From positions 62,001 through 126,000 of the forward strand of contig CANQLV010000007.1 of assembly GCA_947624785.1 (NCBI GenBank): a stretch of 64,000 bases of DNA, written 5' to 3'. Source of the DNA: Akkermansia muciniphila (lineage in GTDB: Bacteria > Verrucomicrobiota > Verrucomicrobiia > Verrucomicrobiales > Akkermansiaceae). This document shows, in pieces, positions 42,941 through 50,857 of this stretch. The position numbers and the translations under genes were made by a program. How positions within the stretch are numbered: position 1 is the first letter of the stretch; each line of letters opens with the position of its first letter. The notes beneath the pieces were generated by a model that did no database searches, had not been told where the DNA came from, and saw only the letters and a list, made by a program, of their open reading frames with translations.

Positions 42941-45433
42941 ATGACCCTTTCCTCCCTCCGGCCCGGAGACCTGAGCCCTGAACTTCTCTCCCCCGCCGGG
43001 GACATGGACTCCGCCCGCGCCGCCGTAGCCAATGGGGCAGACGCCATTTACTTTGGCCTGGACCGTTTCAACGCCCGCCTGCGCGCGGACAATTTCACGC
43101 TGGATTCCCTGCCGGAGCTGATGCGCTTCCTTCACACTCGCGGCGTGAAGGGATACGTGACGATGAACACGCTCATTTTCACCTCCGAGCTGGCGGACGC
43201 CCTCACCTACCTGGGCCATTTGAACGCCGCCGGCGTGGACGGCGTGATCGTGCAGGACACGGGGCTTGCCCGCTGCCTGACGGAGTGGGGAAGGCAGGAC
43301 CCCGCCATGAAGCTGGAACTGCACGCCTCCACCCAGATGACGCTTTCCTCCCCGGACGGGCTGGAATTCGCCTCCGGCTTCCTGGACCTGAAGCAGGCCG
43401 TGCTGGCTCGGGAACTGAGCCTGAAGGAAATAGAGCAATGCGTACGCCATACGGATATTCCCCTGGAGGTGTTTGTGCACGGGGCGCTCTGCGTGGCCTA
43501 TTCCGGCCAGTGCCTCACGTCGGAAAGCCTGGGCCAGCGCAGCGCCAACCGGGGGGAATGCGCGCAGGCCTGCCGCCTGCCCTACACCCTAGTCGTGGAC
43601 GGCAAGGCCGTTCCGCTGGGAGAAAGGCGCTACCTGCTCAGTCCGCAGGACCTGTGCGCCCTTGACCGCATCCCGGACCTGGTGCGCATGGGCGTGAAGA
43701 GCTACAAGATAGAAGGGCGGCTGAAAAGCCCGGAATACGTTGCGGCGGTAACGGCGGCCTACAGAAAGGCCCTGGACGCCGCCTGCGCCGGAATACCCGT
43801 GGATGAAATGGTGACCGCACGCGACCGCTATGCACTGCAAATGGTATTTTCACGCGGCTTTTCTACCGGCTGGCTGGACGGCACGGACCACCCGCGCCTG
43901 ACTCACGGCCGCTACGGGAAGAAGCGCGGCGCCTATGCAGGCGTCATTGTGGACAGCGGCCAGGGCTGGCTGGACATCAGGCCGGAAGGGGACGTTCCGC
44001 TCGCGCCCGGCGACGGCTTCGTCATTGACGCCGGGGAGGACCGCAATGAAGAACAGGGCGGCCGCATCTGGAAAGTGCAGAGAAACCGCCTTTTCTTCCA
44101 CGGGAAAGCCTCCCGCATTGACTGGAGCAGGGTCAGGCCTAGGCAGAAGCTCTGGAAAACGGATGATCCGGCCCTGAACGCTGAGCTGAAAAAAATGCGG
44201 GAGCACCTGCCGGAAGCCGTCCTTCCCCTCCATTTGGCATGCACCGGGTCCGCCGGGGAGCCCCTGACGGTTTCCTGCCCGGAATACGGGTGTTCCGTGC
44301 AGTCCGCACAGCCCCTGCAAACGGCGGAAAAACGCCCGCTGACTCCTGAAGTTCTGGAACAGCAGCTCGGCAGGCTGGGAGGAACGGGGTTCCGCGTGGC
44401 TTCCTGCGAATGCCTCCTGCCGGAGGGCCTGATGCTCCCGCTCAGCATTCTCAACCAGACAAGGCGTGCCCTCGTGGAACAAATTCAAACGGCCCGTCAG
44501 GAAAAAGAAATCTCCGTTCCCTCCCGTCTTCCGGAACCTTTCGTCCTTCCCGCGCTCCCGGAGGGAGCGGCAACTCCGGGCACACCGCCGCACCTGTCCG
44601 TGCTGTGCCGCAGGCCGGAACAAATACCTTCCGCCCTGGATGCCGGGGCGGATGCCGTCTATCTGGACTTTGAAGACCTCCGGGACTATGCGGCGGGAGT
44701 GGAAGCGGTCCGGCAGCACGGGAAAAGCGCCCCCGTCTTTCTGGCGACGCCCCGCATCCAGAAGCCGTCGGAAACCGGTTACTTCAAGCTCATGGAACGG
44801 GCGGCGCCGGACGGCGTCCTCATCCGCAACCTGGGCGCAGCGCAGTACTTCCGCCATTCTCCCCTTCACCGCATCGGGGACTTTTCCCTGAATGTCGCCA
44901 ATCCGTACAGCGCGGCCATCCTGAAGGAACGGGGAAACCTGGATTATCTCACCATTTCCTACGACCTGAACGCCGGGCAGGTGGCGGACCTGCTCCGCGC
45001 CGCGCCGCCGGAATGGTTTGAACTGACCCTGCACCAGCACATGCCCATGTTCCACATGGAGCACTGCGTGTTCTGCACCTTCCTGTCGGACGGCGCCAGC
45101 TATAAGAACTGCGGGCGTCCCTGTGAACGGTACCACGTGCAGCTTCGGGACCGCGTGGGGCAGCTCCATCCCCTGCTGGCGGACGCCGGGTGCCGGAACA
45201 CCCTGTTCAACGGCCGCGCGCAGACGGGAGCCGGCTTTTTCCGGGGCTTCCGCCATCAGGGCCTTTCCCGCTTCCGCCTGGAACTGCTGGACGATTCGCC
45301 GGAAAAAGTACGCCTTCTGGTATCCCGCTACCGGGAATTGCTGGACGGCTCCTGCACTGAGGCCCGGCTCATCCGGGAACTGGACGTCGCGGAACAGCTC
45401 GGCACCACGGAAGGCACGCTCCGGCCCAGATAA
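42941..45433 (+). CDS. rlhA: U32-family peptidase-like protein (RlhA/YdcP type)
   Basis: An 830-residue protein. The N-terminal half is the U32 domain: ELLSPAGDMDSARAAVANGADAIYFG, the VFVHGALCVAYSGQC motif, and GECAQACRLPY with further Cys residues that can hold an Fe-S cluster. The C-terminal half includes the DUF3656-like part and a Cys-containing HCVFCTFL block. E. coli RlhA (YdcP) hydroxylates C2501 of 23S rRNA; the long two-half layout fits RlhA better than the shorter UbiU/UbiV or YegQ/TrhP. The ATG at 42941 is chosen; a GTG at 42923 would add six residues. Proteolysis is doubtful for the family. Confidence 0.82.
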   Translation: MTLSSLRPGDLSPELLSPAGDMDSARAAVANGADAIYFGLDRFNARLRADNFTLDSLPELMRFLHTRGVKGYVTMNTLIFTSELADALTYLGHLNAAGVDGVIVQDTGLARCLTEWGRQDPAMKLELHASTQMTLSSPDGLEFASGFLDLKQAVLARELSLKEIEQCVRHTDIPLEVFVHGALCVAYSGQCLTSESLGQRSANRGECAQACRLPYTLVVDGKAVPLGERRYLLSPQDLCALDRIPDLVRMGVKSYKIEGRLKSPEYVAAVTAAYRKALDAACAGIPVDEMVTARDRYALQMVFSRGFSTGWLDGTDHPRLTHGRYGKKRGAYAGVIVDSGQGWLDIRPEGDVPLAPGDGFVIDAGEDRNEEQGGRIWKVQRNRLFFHGKASRIDWSRVRPRQKLWKTDDPALNAELKKMREHLPEAVLPLHLACTGSAGEPLTVSCPEYGCSVQSAQPLQTAEKRPLTPEVLEQQLGRLGGTGFRVASCECLLPEGLMLPLSILNQTRRALVEQIQTARQEKEISVPSRLPEPFVLPALPEGAATPGTPPHLSVLCRRPEQIPSALDAGADAVYLDFEDLRDYAAGVEAVRQHGKSAPVFLATPRIQKPSETGYFKLMERAAPDGVLIRNLGAAQYFRHSPLHRIGDFSLNVANPYSAAILKERGNLDYLTISYDLNAGQVADLLRAAPPEWFELTLHQHMPMFHMEHCVFCTFLSDGASYKNCGRPCERYHVQLRDRVGQLHPLLADAGCRNTLFNGRAQTGAGFFRGFRHQGLSRFRLELLDDSPEKVRLLVSRYRELLDGSCTEARLIRELDVAEQLGTTEGTLRPR

Positions 45434-45488
45434 CGCAAGCCCGGGCCTGACAAGGAGAAAGGCGGACAAAGAATGCACCGCCCGCGCC

Positions 45489-45517
45489 TTGAAGCGGCGC
45501 AAAAACCGCCTTATGAT
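45489..45517 (+). promoter_or_regulatory. Promoter of the RNase R gene
   Basis: TTGAAG (45489-45494) and TATGAT (45512-45517) are separated by exactly 17 bases, an almost ideal sigma-70-type promoter, 45 bp before the ATG at 45563. Transcription should begin near 45524. Confidence 0.7.
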
Positions 45518-45562
45518 GGCATCAATGGGAATGGAAGACTCCTTTCCCGGAACTTCCGCAAG

Positions 45563-47833
45563 ATGAATAATTCCCTTAAAGACCGCCTGGTCCGTCACAT
45601 GGAAGACGGACATTACGAACCCCAGAGCAAATCAGAACTGGCCCGCGCCCTGAACGTGGATTCCCGGCAGAAGCAGGACTTCCGCGCCATTGTGGACCAG
45701 CTGGAGGAGGAAGGCAGGCTCGTGCGGCTGCAAAAGGGGAAATACGCCCTGAAACGGGAACGCCGGAACCTGGTGCACGGCATGATCCGCATCCTGCGCT
45801 CCGGCAAGATTCTTTTTCTCCCCAGAAAGGGGGATCCCGCCGCGGCGGAACTGGGGTGGGACCTGGAAGCCATTCCGGAGCTGGAGCTCAAGCCCAACCA
45901 CCTGGGAACCGCCCTGGACGGGGACCGCGTGGCCGTGCGCGTGGAACGCAAGGCGGCCAAGGGCCGGAGAAACGTCCGCAGGGACCGCTTTTCTTCCCCG
46001 GATACCGGCATGAAAGCCCGCGTGGAGGAAGTGACGGAACGCGCGCGCTCCCGCTGGCTGGGCGTTTTCCACGCCGGAAAGAACAAGCTGGGCCGCGTGC
46101 TCGGGGACGGCGCAGGCTCTCCGTCATCTATTGAACTGGTGGAAAAACCCGCCATGGAGGTGCTTCCCGGCCAACTGGTTTCCGTGGAACCCGTGTCCCG
46201 CGGGGAAGAAAAGAAGGCCCCGCGCGGAAAAATCGTGGAGGTGCTCGGCTATCCGGACGATCCCCACGTGGACATGGAAGCCGTCATCAGGAAGTATGAC
46301 CTGCCCGTGGAATTCCCCGCCTCCGTCCTTCAGGAAGTGGAATCTTTCCGGAAAAACCCTTCCTCCGCGGAACTGGGCCGCCGGGAGGACTGGACGGACC
46401 GCACCGTCATCACCATTGACCCGGCAAGCGCCAGGGATTTTGACGACGCCATCTCCATCACGGCCACTCCGTCCGGCTGGACGCTGGCCGTCCATATCGC
46501 GGACGTCTCCCATTTCGTGAAGCCCGGCGGCGCGCTGGACGGGGAAGCCCTGCGCCGCGGCAACTCCACCTACCTGCCGGACCGCGTCCTTCCGATGCTG
46601 CCTCCCCGCCTTTCCGACGATTTGTGCAGCCTGCGGCCGGACGTCGTGCGCCTGACGAAGGTGTGTGAAATGAAATTTGATAAAAAGGGGAAGATGCTCC
46701 ACGCCCGCTTCGCGGACGCCTTTATCCGCAGCAAGGCGCGCCTGACGTACCAAGAGGCCTTCACCATGCTGAAAGGGCACGACAAGGGGGAAGTTCCCTC
46801 CATGGTCAGGGAAGCCTGGAAGCTGGCTTCCATCCTGCGCCGCAACCGCTACGCCAAGGGAGCCCTGGACCTGGACTTCCCGGAAGTGCGCGCCGTCATG
46901 GACAAGGACGGCCGCGTGACGGAAATCATTACGGAAGAATATGATGAAAGCCACCAGCTCATTGAGGAATGCATGCTGGCCGCCAATGAAGCCGTGGCCC
47001 TGACGCTGAAAAACAGGAACCGCCCCACCATCTACCGCGTCCATGAAGAACCGGATTCCGCCAAGCTATTTGAATTCGGCCAGTTGTGCAAACTGTACGG
47101 GCATCCCGTCCACGACATCGGCCAGCGCCAGTACCTGAATGAGCTGATGAAGTCCATCAAAGGCTCCCCGGACGAGCAATTGCTCAAGCTGGCGCTCCTG
47201 AAAAGCCTGATGCGGGCCAGGTACGACACGGAGCCCCTGGGCCATTACGGCCTGGCCACCCCCAATTACTGCCACTTCACCAGCCCCATCCGCCGTTACG
47301 CGGACCTGGTGGTCCACCGCTCCCTGAATCCCCTGCTGGCCAATCCCCCCAAGGGAGCCAAGGGCGCAGGCAGCGTGGGCAGGCTGGAGGAGGACGCGGA
47401 GCACATTTCAGAGACGGAGCGCACTTCCGCCAGTGCGGAAAAGGACGCCAACCGGATGAAGCTTTTCGAATGGCTGGAAGGCCAGTGCTATGCGGACCAT
47501 CCGGAAGTGCACGAGGCCCTGGTTACGGAAACGCGCCACTTCGGCGTGCTGCTGGAAATCCCGCGCCTCCAGATCAAGGGGCTGATCAAGCCGGACAAGC
47601 TTCCCGGCGGCCGCTGGGTGTACGAGGCATTCGCCAACCGCTGGAAGAGCGATCACGGCTCCGTGCTGTGCGCAGGGCTGCGCATTCCCGTCATTCCCGT
47701 GAAAGTGGACCGGGAACAGCAGTGGGCGGATTTCACCATCGCCTCACGGGAAGAACGGCGGCAGCCGGAAAAGACGGCCTCCCCGGGCAAAAAGGAAAAG
47801 CGCACGCCCGGCCGCAGGCGGCGGAACCGCTGA
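45563..47833 (+). CDS. rnr: Ribonuclease R (RNase II/R family)
   Basis: A 756-residue processive 3'-5' exoribonuclease. An N-terminal winged-helix-like region (SKSELARALNVDSRQKQDFRAIVDQLEEEGRL) is followed by cold-shock domains, the RNB catalytic core with DPASARDFDDAISI (the Asp metal ligands), GLATPNYCHFTSPIRRYADLVVHR, and an S1 domain ending in a Lys/Arg-rich tail of about 25 residues. RNase R degrades structured RNA and helps rRNA and tmRNA quality control. The frame opens at 45473 but that ATG precedes the promoter's start site, so 45563 is used. Confidence 0.95.
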   Translation: MNNSLKDRLVRHMEDGHYEPQSKSELARALNVDSRQKQDFRAIVDQLEEEGRLVRLQKGKYALKRERRNLVHGMIRILRSGKILFLPRKGDPAAAELGWDLEAIPELELKPNHLGTALDGDRVAVRVERKAAKGRRNVRRDRFSSPDTGMKARVEEVTERARSRWLGVFHAGKNKLGRVLGDGAGSPSSIELVEKPAMEVLPGQLVSVEPVSRGEEKKAPRGKIVEVLGYPDDPHVDMEAVIRKYDLPVEFPASVLQEVESFRKNPSSAELGRREDWTDRTVITIDPASARDFDDAISITATPSGWTLAVHIADVSHFVKPGGALDGEALRRGNSTYLPDRVLPMLPPRLSDDLCSLRPDVVRLTKVCEMKFDKKGKMLHARFADAFIRSKARLTYQEAFTMLKGHDKGEVPSMVREAWKLASILRRNRYAKGALDLDFPEVRAVMDKDGRVTEIITEEYDESHQLIEECMLAANEAVALTLKNRNRPTIYRVHEEPDSAKLFEFGQLCKLYGHPVHDIGQRQYLNELMKSIKGSPDEQLLKLALLKSLMRARYDTEPLGHYGLATPNYCHFTSPIRRYADLVVHRSLNPLLANPPKGAKGAGSVGRLEEDAEHISETERTSASAEKDANRMKLFEWLEGQCYADHPEVHEALVTETRHFGVLLEIPRLQIKGLIKPDKLPGGRWVYEAFANRWKSDHGSVLCAGLRIPVIPVKVDREQQWADFTIASREERRQPEKTASPGKKEKRTPGRRRRNR

Positions 47834-47929
47834 CGGCACACGCCCGCAGGCGGGAACGGCCATATGCGGGCGTTAAATCCGGTTCTCCTTGCAGCAGAAT
47901 CAAATCTGTATTTTTTCGCCAAAATTTTC

Positions 47930-47959
47930 TTGAAGCAAATTGTACTTTTCATGTATAAA
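47930..47959 (+). promoter_or_regulatory. Promoter of the candidate structured RNA
   Basis: TTGAAG (47930-47935) and TATAAA (47954-47959) are 18 bases apart in locally AT-rich DNA. Start of transcription is expected near 47966. The same TTGAAG -35 appears upstream of RNase R, so it fits the local promoter style. Confidence 0.6.
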
Positions 47960-47965
47960 ATGGTT

Positions 47966-48083
47966 GCTGTTTACTTGTGAACCCGACCCCACGCCTATGA
48001 ACTCAGGACGTTGAACCCGTAAGTAAGCACCATATGAATGCTGAATGCCAAGGTCCGCTCCCGGGTCCGGAGCGGACCTTTTT
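47966..48083 (+). ncRNA. Candidate structured non-coding RNA or leader of the cupin gene
   Basis: About 118 nt between a good promoter and a strong terminator, with no open reading frame. GTTTACTT near the 5' end pairs with AAGTAAGC (48021-48028); within it ACGCCT and AGG-A-CGT form a smaller hairpin (47991-48011) with one bulge; the terminator stem follows. I do not recognise it as 6S RNA, tmRNA, RNase P or a known riboswitch. Because the terminator lies 56 bp before the cupin start codon on the same strand, it may be an independent small RNA or a termination-control leader. Existence is fairly likely; identity is open. Confidence 0.55.
48050..48083 (+). terminator. Strong intrinsic terminator upstream of the cupin gene
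   Basis: A 12 bp perfect GC-rich stem (48050-48061 with 48069-48080) around a 7-base loop runs into a T-run of about 5 bases (48079-48083). It lies 217 bp after the RNase R stop and 56 bp before the cupin start, so it serves the candidate RNA or attenuates the cupin gene, not only RNase R. Confidence 0.88.
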
Positions 48084-48138
48084 CCCGGAAGCCTGTCATG
48101 GAGGAAACGGGAAGGGGAAATGAGTGTGTCCAACCTGC

Positions 48139-48477
48139 ATGACAGCAATCCAGCATATCCCCGAACGGGCGCCTTTCAATTACGCTGACCTGATCGAATA
48201 CCGCGAAGGGCAAATCACCAGCTTGGCCCTCGTGCGTTCCAAAGGCGTCAACATGACCATCCTGGCCTTTGACGATGAGCAGCTCCTCCCCACCCACCAG
48301 ACGCCCGGCCCCGCCCTAGTGCAGATTCTGGACGGAACGGCTTATTTCACCGTGGGCAATGAAGAAGTCAACCTTCCGCAGGGCAAGACCCTCCTGATTC
48401 CCGCCGGAGTGCCTCATTCCGTCATTGCGCAGGAACGGTTCAAGATGCTGGTCACCTCCATCCTGCCGCTGGACTGA
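48139..48477 (+). CDS. Single-domain cupin protein
   Basis: A 112-residue small beta-barrel. LPTHQTPGPALVQILDGTAYFTVG is the first cupin motif (one His visible) and LPQGKTLLIPAGVPHSVIAQE the second, with the motif-2 His intact. A metal may therefore be bound, but one or two first-motif His/Glu ligands appear replaced. Such proteins sense or bind small molecules, or are simple dioxygenases or isomerases; function unknown. The start is the ATG at 48139 (MTAIQHIPERAPF); a GTG at 48124 is possible. It lies behind the structured RNA and terminator, which hints at regulated read-through. Confidence 0.8.
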   Translation: MTAIQHIPERAPFNYADLIEYREGQITSLALVRSKGVNMTILAFDDEQLLPTHQTPGPALVQILDGTAYFTVGNEEVNLPQGKTLLIPAGVPHSVIAQERFKMLVTSILPLD

Positions 48478-48528
48478 GCGGAACGCTTGTTCCCACGTGC
48501 GCACGGGGGGAAAACTCCCGGCTTCTTG

Positions 48529-50841
48529 TTACAGTTCCCTGACGGTGATTGACGAACGCTGCTCCAGATTCAGATCCGGATGGCGCACGGTAATGACGTG
48601 CGCGCCCGGTTCCAGCAGCACGGAGGCCTCTTCCCCATGCTGCACGACGGTCAGGGTGGGGGATGACCACACCGCCCCCGCCGGCAGGTTGGAGCGCAGT
48701 TTGAGCCTGCGTCCCCCGCCGGGCAGTTCCGGATCCAGCGCCAGGCGGGAGCCGTCCGCCGGAACCAGGATGCGGGGAGCCTCCCCGGACCACGCCCGCG
48801 GAAGCAGGCGGAAGGCGTCCGCCGCCGTGCAGGAAGGACTGGTAAACCACTCCGTATAGCGGCTGTCCAGATATGCCCGTCCCGCGGCATCGTAATCCGC
48901 CGGGGAAGCTGCCTGCGGCATCGTTTCCGGGGAAGCCCATTCCTCCCGGACATGGGCCTGCGGCAGAGCCAGACCCTCCGCCCTTTTTCCCGTGCGGGAA
49001 TCAATGCGGATGCGCACCATGCCGGGAGCGGGGCCGGGGAAGGATGGGGCAAGATTCCGGTGGGCCAGCCTCATGACCCCGGCAAAAATGGGAGCTGCCC
49101 CATCCATTCCCCCCACCTGCTTCATGGGAGAGGCGTCAAAATTGCCCACCCAGACGCCGACCGTGATTTCACGGGTGAAGCCCACGCACCAGTTATCGCG
49201 GAAATCGGAGGAAGTGCCCGTCTTGCACGCATACCGGAAGGGAAGGTTCATCAGCTCCCGTTCATGGAACGCCGCCATCCGGGCTTCCCGGTCCGCCAGA
49301 ATGTCCGCCGCCATGAAGCAGGCTTCCGCAGGCAGGACGGCCCGTTCCGGAACGGAAGCGCCCTGCTCCAGCTTCAGAGGAAGGAAGGAGCCTCCGCGCG
49401 CCAGGCATGCATAAGCTCCGGTCAAATCCCGCAAGGTCACTTCCGCATTGCCGATGGCGAGGCCCAGGCCGTAATGCGCGGCGCCTCCCTGGATGCCCCG
49501 GATACCCAGGTTTTCCAGCAGTTTCAGGAGCCGCGACGGACCGCCGAAGGTATCCAGCGCCCTCATGGCCGGAATATTCTGGGAACAGGCCAGAGCCTGC
49601 CTGACGGAAACGGGGCCCATGTAGGCCCTGTTGTAATTCTGCGGCGCTTCCAGCCCGCGCGCGCTCCGGTACGTGGTGGGGACGTCCGGCAGAACGGTTC
49701 CCGGATAGGCCCCCAGGACAAACGCCTGGGCGTACACGAAAGGCTTCAGCGCGGAACCGGGGGAGCGCGGCAGGGAAGTCCCGTCCATCAGGCCTCCCGC
49801 CGGATGCTTCCGGTCCGCGGAACCGACCAGGCAAAGAATGTTCCCCGTGGCGTTTTCCACCACAACTACGGCGGCCTGCGTCACATGATGGCCTTTCAGG
49901 CGTTCCAGCTCCCGCCCCACGACTTCCAGCGCGCCGCGCTGCAGGGCGGCGTCCAGCGTCGTGCGCACCTCCCCCGTCCGCCCTGCGTGCATCAGGGCGG
50001 CTGTCACATGAGGGGCCAGCGGCTGCCGCCCTTCTTCCGTTCCGGCGCTGAACAGGGGTTCCCGCAAGGCCCGGTTCACCATATCCGCCGGGAACACGCC
50101 TTCCTCCTTCATGCGCCGCAGAACGCGGTTCCGCCGTTCCAGCGCACGTTCCGGATGCCGGAGAGGGTTCAGGAAGGACGGCCCCTGCGGCAGACCAGCC
50201 AGCAGGGCGCATTCCGCCAGGGACAGGCGGGACATCTCCCTGCCAAAGTAGAAACGCGCCGCCGCGGCAGGCCCCCGGCGCAGATTGCCGTAATCCAGGC
50301 GGTTGAAATAGGACTCCAGAATTTCCTCCTTGCTCATGCTCATCTCCATGCGGCGGGCCTGGAAAAACTCCCTGGCCTTGGTCCACAGGTTCCTCCGTGC
50401 GGGAGGATTGGCATTCTTGGCAAGCTGCTGGGTGATGGTGGACGCACCGGACACAACCTCTCCGCCCGCGGCATTCGCCGCCGCGGCGCGGGCCAGAGCC
50501 AGGAAATCCGCTCCGCCGTGGCTGAAAAAGCGTTTGTCTTCCGCCGCCAGGGTAGCCTTAAGAAGCATGTCCGGAACCTCCCGGAGCCGGACGGGCTCCG
50601 TATGGTAATAATCCGGCCCCGGCAATGTGGCGATCCTGCCGCCGTCCCTGTCCAGGACCACGGCTCCCCGCTCTTCCGGGTGGAGCAGCCCTTCCGGCAG
50701 GGGAAACAGCCAGGGCGCGGCATACCATGCAAGCAGCCATGCAAGCAGCCATGCGGCGGCCAGCCCTCCGGCAGTCCAAAGAAGGGTTTTCCGTTGAAGG
50801 AGCTTTTTGAAAAACGCCCTGGTCATGAATCTGCGCCGCAT
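48529..50841 (-). CDS. pbpC: Penicillin-binding protein 1C
   Basis: A 770-residue bifunctional wall synthase of the PBP1C class. One N-terminal helix (about 20-45) anchors it; the GT51 transglycosylase has AAEDKRFFSHGGAD, GASTITQQLAKN and RRMEMSMSKEEILESYFNRLDYGN. The transpeptidase has the active Ser in SPGSALKPF and KTGTS. A C-terminal BiPBP-type beta domain of about 90 residues ends the protein. The gene starts 16 bp after the alpha-2-macroglobulin stop, the same pairing as E. coli yfhM-pbpC, where wall repair follows envelope attack. A second Met at 50826 could be the start. Confidence 0.95.
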   Translation of the reverse strand: MRRRFMTRAFFKKLLQRKTLLWTAGGLAAAWLLAWLLAWYAAPWLFPLPEGLLHPEERGAVVLDRDGGRIATLPGPDYYHTEPVRLREVPDMLLKATLAAEDKRFFSHGGADFLALARAAAANAAGGEVVSGASTITQQLAKNANPPARRNLWTKAREFFQARRMEMSMSKEEILESYFNRLDYGNLRRGPAAAARFYFGREMSRLSLAECALLAGLPQGPSFLNPLRHPERALERRNRVLRRMKEEGVFPADMVNRALREPLFSAGTEEGRQPLAPHVTAALMHAGRTGEVRTTLDAALQRGALEVVGRELERLKGHHVTQAAVVVVENATGNILCLVGSADRKHPAGGLMDGTSLPRSPGSALKPFVYAQAFVLGAYPGTVLPDVPTTYRSARGLEAPQNYNRAYMGPVSVRQALACSQNIPAMRALDTFGGPSRLLKLLENLGIRGIQGGAAHYGLGLAIGNAEVTLRDLTGAYACLARGGSFLPLKLEQGASVPERAVLPAEACFMAADILADREARMAAFHERELMNLPFRYACKTGTSSDFRDNWCVGFTREITVGVWVGNFDASPMKQVGGMDGAAPIFAGVMRLAHRNLAPSFPGPAPGMVRIRIDSRTGKRAEGLALPQAHVREEWASPETMPQAASPADYDAAGRAYLDSRYTEWFTSPSCTAADAFRLLPRAWSGEAPRILVPADGSRLALDPELPGGGRRLKLRSNLPAGAVWSSPTLTVVQHGEEASVLLEPGAHVITVRHPDLNLEQRSSITVREL

Positions 50842-50857
50842 CGTGAAAACCCCGCAC

